Positions 6,569-9,827 of a DNA stretch of 9,827 nucleotides are shown here, in pieces. This DNA comes from Rhodospirillaceae bacterium. Lineage in GTDB: Bacteria; Pseudomonadota; Alphaproteobacteria; UBA11136. The position numbers and the translations under genes were made by a program. The DNA is taken from the NCBI GenBank assembly GCA_018663165.1, contig JABJES010000115.1:1-9827 (forward strand), given 5' to 3'. The notes beneath the pieces are model-generated. The model did not search any database and was not told where the DNA came from. It saw only the letters and a program-made list of their open reading frames with translations. The first letter of the stretch is position 1. Every line of letters begins with the position of its first letter.

Positions 6569-7649
6569 AGAATGGCCCTTTAAAGAAAGGATCGGCGACA
6601 TCAATGGGCAGCTGTTTGTTTCTTTCAATTGCGGCGTCAAGGAGGCCTCTGACCTTTTCTCCGTCAAGCTGCAACAGGCGCTCGACTGCTTTTATAATTT
6701 TTACGTCATTGGGATAATAGTCAGCGATCAAACCCCGGGAGCTTGGCGTCGGATGGTCAGGTGGGCCTAACCGCAAGGGCGGTGCCTTAAGAGAAGAAAA
6801 ACAGTTTTCGGCAACGCTGGCGACAATTTCAGACCCAACTCCATAGGTAACCCACCCGGAATCAATCGTCACAAGATGCCCTGTCTTACGGACAGATTCA
6901 AAGACAGGCTCAAGGTTCAAAGGCCGGATAACGCGAAGGTCAACCACCTCTACCGAACATCCGATTTCTCTCAGATAGTCAGCCGCCCGCATCGCTTCAA
7001 GAGTCATGTAAGAGGTCGCAACCAGCGTCACGTCCGTGCCTTCCGCAATAACACGCGGCCCATCGAGTGGCTTCAAGTAAAGCCCCTCATCTACATTTCC
7101 ATTAACGTAATGAAGCCAGCGATTCTCGATCATGATAACGGGATTATCATCCTGTATGGCGGCGATTAGCATTCCTTTCGCATCATCGGGAAAAGTCGGC
7201 ATGATGACTTTCAGTCCGGGAAAATGGGAAAAAACCGATTCCAGGCTTTGTGCGTGTTCTGGCCCCTGGCCCCAACCTCGCCCGACCACCATTCGTATTA
7301 CCAGAGGCGAGCGGTGAACGCCGTTGCTGACATAATGGGCCTTGGCGGCATTATTAACGATCTGTTCGATCGCCAGCAGGGAAAACTCAACACGGTGCAG
7401 ACATATGACAGGCCGCTGCCCGGACATTGCGGCGCCAACGGCGATGCCGACCATGCCGTTTTCCGCGACCGGCATCTCCATAACCCGATCGACGCCGAAC
7501 TGGTCGATAATTCCCGCCGTCGTGCCCCAATACGACGAGGGATCGGAAATCCCCTGCCCCATAATGAACACAGAATCATCATGGGCCATCGCCTCTTTAA
7601 GACCTTCACTAATGGCCTCGGCATAACTCAGATTACGATTATCAGGCAT
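6567..7649 (-). CDS. TPP-dependent 2-oxoacid dehydrogenase/acyltransferase-type E1, beta subunit
   Basis: 360 residues, somewhat longer than the 325-345 I expect for this subunit; the excess is a C-terminal tail past about 330. Diagnostic segments run in order: AEAISEGLKEAM (10-21), WGTTAGIIDQFG (41-52), MPVAENGMVGIAVGAAMSG (59-77) with the family's catalytic-site glutamate at E63, GQGPEHAQSLESVFSHFPGLKVIMP (127-151), and DHPTP with RGLIADYYP near 298-313. With the alpha subunit it should form the alpha2beta2 E1 enzyme that decarboxylates a 2-oxoacid and holds the acyl unit on TPP. It starts 8 bases after the alpha stop codon with only a weak GAG upstream, which points to coupled translation. 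No lipoyl E2 or E3 gene is present here, so a carboligation role in sugar or acyl-group synthesis is plausible. It ends with tandem stops TAG TAA. Confidence 0.9.
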   Translation of the reverse strand: MPDNRNLSYAEAISEGLKEAMAHDDSVFIMGQGISDPSSYWGTTAGIIDQFGVDRVMEMPVAENGMVGIAVGAAMSGQRPVICLHRVEFSLLAIEQIVNNAAKAHYVSNGVHRSPLVIRMVVGRGWGQGPEHAQSLESVFSHFPGLKVIMPTFPDDAKGMLIAAIQDDNPVIMIENRWLHYVNGNVDEGLYLKPLDGPRVIAEGTDVTLVATSYMTLEAMRAADYLREIGCSVEVVDLRVIRPLNLEPVFESVRKTGHLVTIDSGWVTYGVGSEIVASVAENCFSSLKAPPLRLGPPDHPTPSSRGLIADYYPNDVKIIKAVERLLQLDGEKVRGLLDAAIERNKQLPIDVADPFFKGPF

Positions 7650-7657
7650 TGTTTATC

Positions 7658-8629
7658 TCAGGCATAAGTAAAGAGGCTGGCGGACTCGATGTCCGGCAAA
7701 GGCGCCGAGCGGGCGAATTCAAACGCTTCCGAAATCTCGGCATCGATCTCAGCGGCCCACGTCTCCTCCTGGCCTGGCTGCAGGCATTTCGACGCGAGAA
7801 GTTTATTGCGATAATTCTCGACCGGACAAAGGGCTCGCCATTCCTGGAATTCCTGTTCGCTCCGATATCCCAGATGGTTGTCGTAGTTTGGGCCGCAATG
7901 CTCCCGCCAACGATAGGTATCGAACAGCAGGAAGGAGGGGCCGTCGCCATTCCGGGCTTTTTCAACCGCTTCTGTTGAAAGAGCGTAAACCTCTTCAACG
8001 TCATTCCCGTTCCCAGACAAAATATTCATGGCGTGTCCCCGCGCAAGATCGGAAAGCGGTCGATCCGGCTGACGCTCCCTGAGCGGCGTATATACGGAAT
8101 AAAGATTCTGCTCACAGACAAATAGAACCGGCAATTTGTGCAGAGCGGCAAAATTCATGCTTTCATGAAACACCCCCTCCTCGACCGAGGCATCGCCGAA
8201 AAACGTCACTGTTACATTGTCCTTGCGCGTTCTTTTATCCGCCAACGCACTGCCCACCGCCAAGGGAATGCCGCTAGAGACAATCGGAATGCCGGCCACA
8301 AAGCCCTCGTCAGGGTCCATCAAATGCATGGAGCCACCGCGCCCCCCCACGCAGCCCTCCGCCTTGCCGTATATTTCAGCCAGCATCTTTTTCAAAGAGC
8401 CGCCCTTGGCAAGATAATGAGCATGGGCGCGATGAGTACTGAACACCTTGTCTTCCCGTCGCAAGGCCGCCGACACACCAACAGCAACGCCCTCTTGACC
8501 AATTGAAAGATGAACGGGACAGCGCATTTCGTTCTCACCGTAACGATCGACGATAGCCTCTTCCACAAGCCGAATGCGCAGCATTTCCCGCAACATCTCT
8601 GCCTGCTCACTTAAACTTGTCTCAAGCAT
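7658..8629 (-). CDS. TPP-dependent 2-oxoacid dehydrogenase/acyltransferase-type E1, alpha subunit
   Basis: 323 residues, normal for a bacterial E1 alpha. LSIGQEGVAVGVSAAL (41-56), the STHRAHAHYLAKG stretch (64-76) and GGRGGSMHL (95-103) match the family. The TPP/magnesium motif is FFGDASVEEGVFHESMNFAA and then CEQN: D146 and N175 are the expected metal ligands. The usual GDG is GDA and the usual ENN is EQN, both mild departures. The enzyme would bind TPP at the interface with the beta subunit encoded next. The ATG at 8629 is well supported by GGAGG 5 bases upstream, the clearest ribosome binding site in the window. The likely substrate is pyruvate or another small 2-oxoacid, by family only. 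Its place between sugar methyltransferase, radical SAM and aminotransferase genes suggests specialised and not central metabolism. Confidence 0.9.
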   Translation of the reverse strand: MLETSLSEQAEMLREMLRIRLVEEAIVDRYGENEMRCPVHLSIGQEGVAVGVSAALRREDKVFSTHRAHAHYLAKGGSLKKMLAEIYGKAEGCVGGRGGSMHLMDPDEGFVAGIPIVSSGIPLAVGSALADKRTRKDNVTVTFFGDASVEEGVFHESMNFAALHKLPVLFVCEQNLYSVYTPLRERQPDRPLSDLARGHAMNILSGNGNDVEEVYALSTEAVEKARNGDGPSFLLFDTYRWREHCGPNYDNHLGYRSEQEFQEWRALCPVENYRNKLLASKCLQPGQEETWAAEIDAEISEAFEFARSAPLPDIESASLFTYA

Positions 8630-8634
8630 TTAAC

Positions 8635-8639
8635 CCTCC
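8635..8639 (-). promoter_or_regulatory. Strong ribosome binding site of E1 alpha
   Basis: GGAGG (GGAGGG if extended to 8634) lies 5 bases before ATG at 8629. It fixes the start and suggests strong independent translation after the 72-base gap from the methyltransferase gene. Confidence 0.75.
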
Positions 8640-8685
8640 ACGGCAACATGAAAGACCAGAAACCGGGACCATCAATCGTTTCTTC

Positions 8686-8701
8686 TTTTCATAAATGAAA
8701 A
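8686..8701 (-). repeat. Inverted repeat just after the methyltransferase stop codon
   Basis: A perfect 7-base inverted repeat (TTTTCAT / ATGAAAA) with a 2-base centre abuts the methyltransferase stop at 8702-8704. It is A/T-rich and short, with no T run after it, so a terminator role is doubtful. It may be an operator or an mRNA end-stabilising hairpin, or chance. Confidence 0.4.
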
Positions 8702-9355
8702 TCATTCCGTTATCGTCCAGTAATAATCGCCGTCATACCCCGCCTCGGAAAATAGCCGCCGCCAACCATCTGGATCATAGGCCGTCACTGCGGTCAGAAT
8801 CCATTTCTCCATATTCTCTTTTTCTTCTTCCGTCCGATAGGAATCGACCTGGATATAATTGTTTTTGGACGAGACCCGCGCCATCTCACGCAAGGCCCTG
8901 ACACAGCCCTCATGGTCGAGATTGTGGATGGCGTTGATCGAGATCGCCGCATCAAAACTATTATCAGGAAAAGGCATATTCTCGCAGCTTCCCACATGGA
9001 GGCGTCCAACGACTTCCGGCTCGCAATTGCGCACCGCATAGTCAGAGATATCGACACCGAAAACTTCCAGGCCAGGGCAAACCGTCATCAGATCCTTGAC
9101 CAGAAACCCTTTGGCGCAACCGATATCTAGAACTCTGTCGCCGGGCTTCAGCCCCCAATGGGCGATGATATCCTCGGCAATCGGCACCCAGCGACCATCA
9201 TACTTATAGCCGCCATAACCCTGCTCACGGGCACCGTCAAAATACTCTTTGCCGAAGCTTCGGGCAATTTGACTGTTCTGTTTCTGCTCGACATGCCGTG
9301 CCGCCACATTTCTCTTGGCCCGGGGATACCGATGAAGAAGGTTGACCTCACCCAT
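8702..9355 (-). CDS. Class I SAM-dependent methyltransferase (methyltransferase type 11-like)
   Basis: 217 residues. The N-terminus, MGEVNLLHRYPRAKRNV, together with ARSFGKEYFDGAREQGYGGYKYDGRW, is typical of a methyltransferase group that I recall from surface-glycan clusters; this supports the start at 9355. SAM-binding motif I is VLDIGCAKGFLV (75-86). The acidic residue that binds the ribose is probably D102 in FGVDIS. The later motifs are ENMPFPDNSFDAAISINAIHNL (125-146) and a typical REMARV helix (156-161). It should transfer a methyl group from SAM to a small molecule, probably a sugar hydroxyl or amino group, though the target cannot be told from sequence. The ATG overlaps the TGA of the upstream epimerase gene by one base, so translation is likely coupled; no good ribosome binding site is seen. 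Confidence 0.88.
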   Translation of the reverse strand: MGEVNLLHRYPRAKRNVAARHVEQKQNSQIARSFGKEYFDGAREQGYGGYKYDGRWVPIAEDIIAHWGLKPGDRVLDIGCAKGFLVKDLMTVCPGLEVFGVDISDYAVRNCEPEVVGRLHVGSCENMPFPDNSFDAAISINAIHNLDHEGCVRALREMARVSSKNNYIQVDSYRTEEEKENMEKWILTAVTAYDPDGWRRLFSEAGYDGDYYWTITE

Positions 9356-9827
9356 CAGGAGGATTCCATCATCTGCCGATGCACCAGAGCCAAACCTTCG
9401 GGAAGCAACGTATATTGAAAATCCGGGAATGCCTTGCGGCAGGCCGCTGCATCAAATGGGCGATAGCCATCATGGGGCATCGGCCCGGAACGTGGCGAAC
9501 CCTTGATTTGAACGGGTGCGTCAAAATGGGAAACAACCAGTTCGGCAATCTCACGAAAGGATGCCACTTCACCCGTCACAACGTTTAAAACACCCTCGCT
9601 CCTGCCTCGAACAACCCGCCGGATAATTTCAGCCACATCATCAATCAGAATGTGATCGCGGCGCTCTTCCCCTTCGCCGAAAAGAGCAATGTCCTCGCCC
9701 TTTGCTGCCTTGCGACGAAATTGGTTGGGGCCATAGCCGTTATGCGGGTCCTTCACGCCGTAAAGCAGGCTCGGCCGCAAAATGGCAAGCGGGATTTCCT
9801 TCAAGGTATTTTTCAACATTACTTCGC
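9355..9827 (-). CDS. NAD-dependent epimerase/dehydratase, C-terminal part (cut by right edge)
   Basis: The frame is open to the right edge. The visible part is about 156 complete codons, and a Met at 9819 is internal because coding continues before it (E-V-M-L-K). Recognisable extended-SDR features are ILRPSLLYG (13-21 from that Met), GPNQFRRKAAKGEDIALFGEGEERRDHILIDDVAEII (30-66), which matches the substrate-binding G-x-N-x-F and the R-D-x-x-x-x-D-D-V-A segments, and a late segment FREIAELV. The catalytic Tyr-x-x-x-Lys and the NAD-binding Rossmann glycines would lie outside the window. Such enzymes epimerise, dehydrate or reduce nucleotide sugars, and this one likely acts early in the pathway. 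It overlaps the methyltransferase by one base. Confidence 0.88.
   Translation of the reverse strand, partial: EVMLKNTLKEIPLAILRPSLLYGVKDPHNGYGPNQFRRKAAKGEDIALFGEGEERRDHILIDDVAEIIRRVVRGRSEGVLNVVTGEVASFREIAELVVSHFDAPVQIKGSPRSGPMPHDGYRPFDAAACRKAFPDFQYTLLPEGLALVHRQMMESS

Noticed and set aside
6567..8629. Central-metabolism pyruvate dehydrogenase operon
   Set aside because: No E2 or E3 gene follows and both flanks are glycan-type genes, so the E1 pair is described as specialised.

Overview
The window looks like the inside of a surface-glycan (O-antigen, capsule or flagellin-glycan type) biosynthesis cluster from a Gram-negative bacterium. An alphaproteobacterium is my best guess. This rests on base composition near 50% G+C, frequent GCC/GGC codons, and the resemblance of the 442-residue protein to the TIGR04372 glycosyltransferase family. 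I could not run any search, so the taxonomy is inference.

All ten recognisable genes lie on the minus strand and are transcribed from right to left. In order of transcription: the C-terminal part of a sugar-nucleotide NAD-dependent epimerase/dehydratase, cut by the right edge (9355-9827); a class I SAM methyltransferase that overlaps it by one base (8702-9355); the alpha and beta subunits of a thiamine-diphosphate (TPP) E1 enzyme, 8 bases apart (7658-8629, 6567-7649); a 678-residue B12-binding-domain radical SAM enzyme (4430-6466); two tandem DegT/DnrJ/EryC1/StrS PLP aminotransferases 3 bases apart (3206-4312, 2090-3202); a NUDIX hydrolase (1607-2065); a membrane-anchored TIGR04372-like glycosyltransferase (268-1596); and the first 35 codons of a probable methyltransferase cut by the left edge (1-105).

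Spacing divides the region into two blocks. Epimerase to radical SAM forms the upstream block, although a 72-base gap and a 100-base gap inside it each carry a perfect inverted repeat. An intrinsic-terminator-like hairpin sits directly after the radical SAM stop codon. The two aminotransferases, NUDIX hydrolase and glycosyltransferase form a tightly spaced second block. A 7-base inverted repeat covers the start codon of the first gene of that block.

The working model is inference. The epimerase/dehydratase prepares a keto-sugar nucleotide. The aminotransferases install one or two amino groups. The radical SAM enzyme and the E1 pair make a less usual carbon-skeleton change, such as methylation, rearrangement or attachment of a two-carbon acyl unit. 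Methyltransferases decorate the product, and the glycosyltransferase adds it to a membrane-associated acceptor. The E1 pair has no E2 or E3 partner in view, which makes an ordinary pyruvate dehydrogenase role unlikely. E1 pair plus B12-type radical SAM enzyme plus two aminotransferases is the best candidate here for undescribed chemistry. No tRNA, rRNA, CRISPR array, insertion sequence or integration site was seen. No stretch without a gene exceeds 165 bases.
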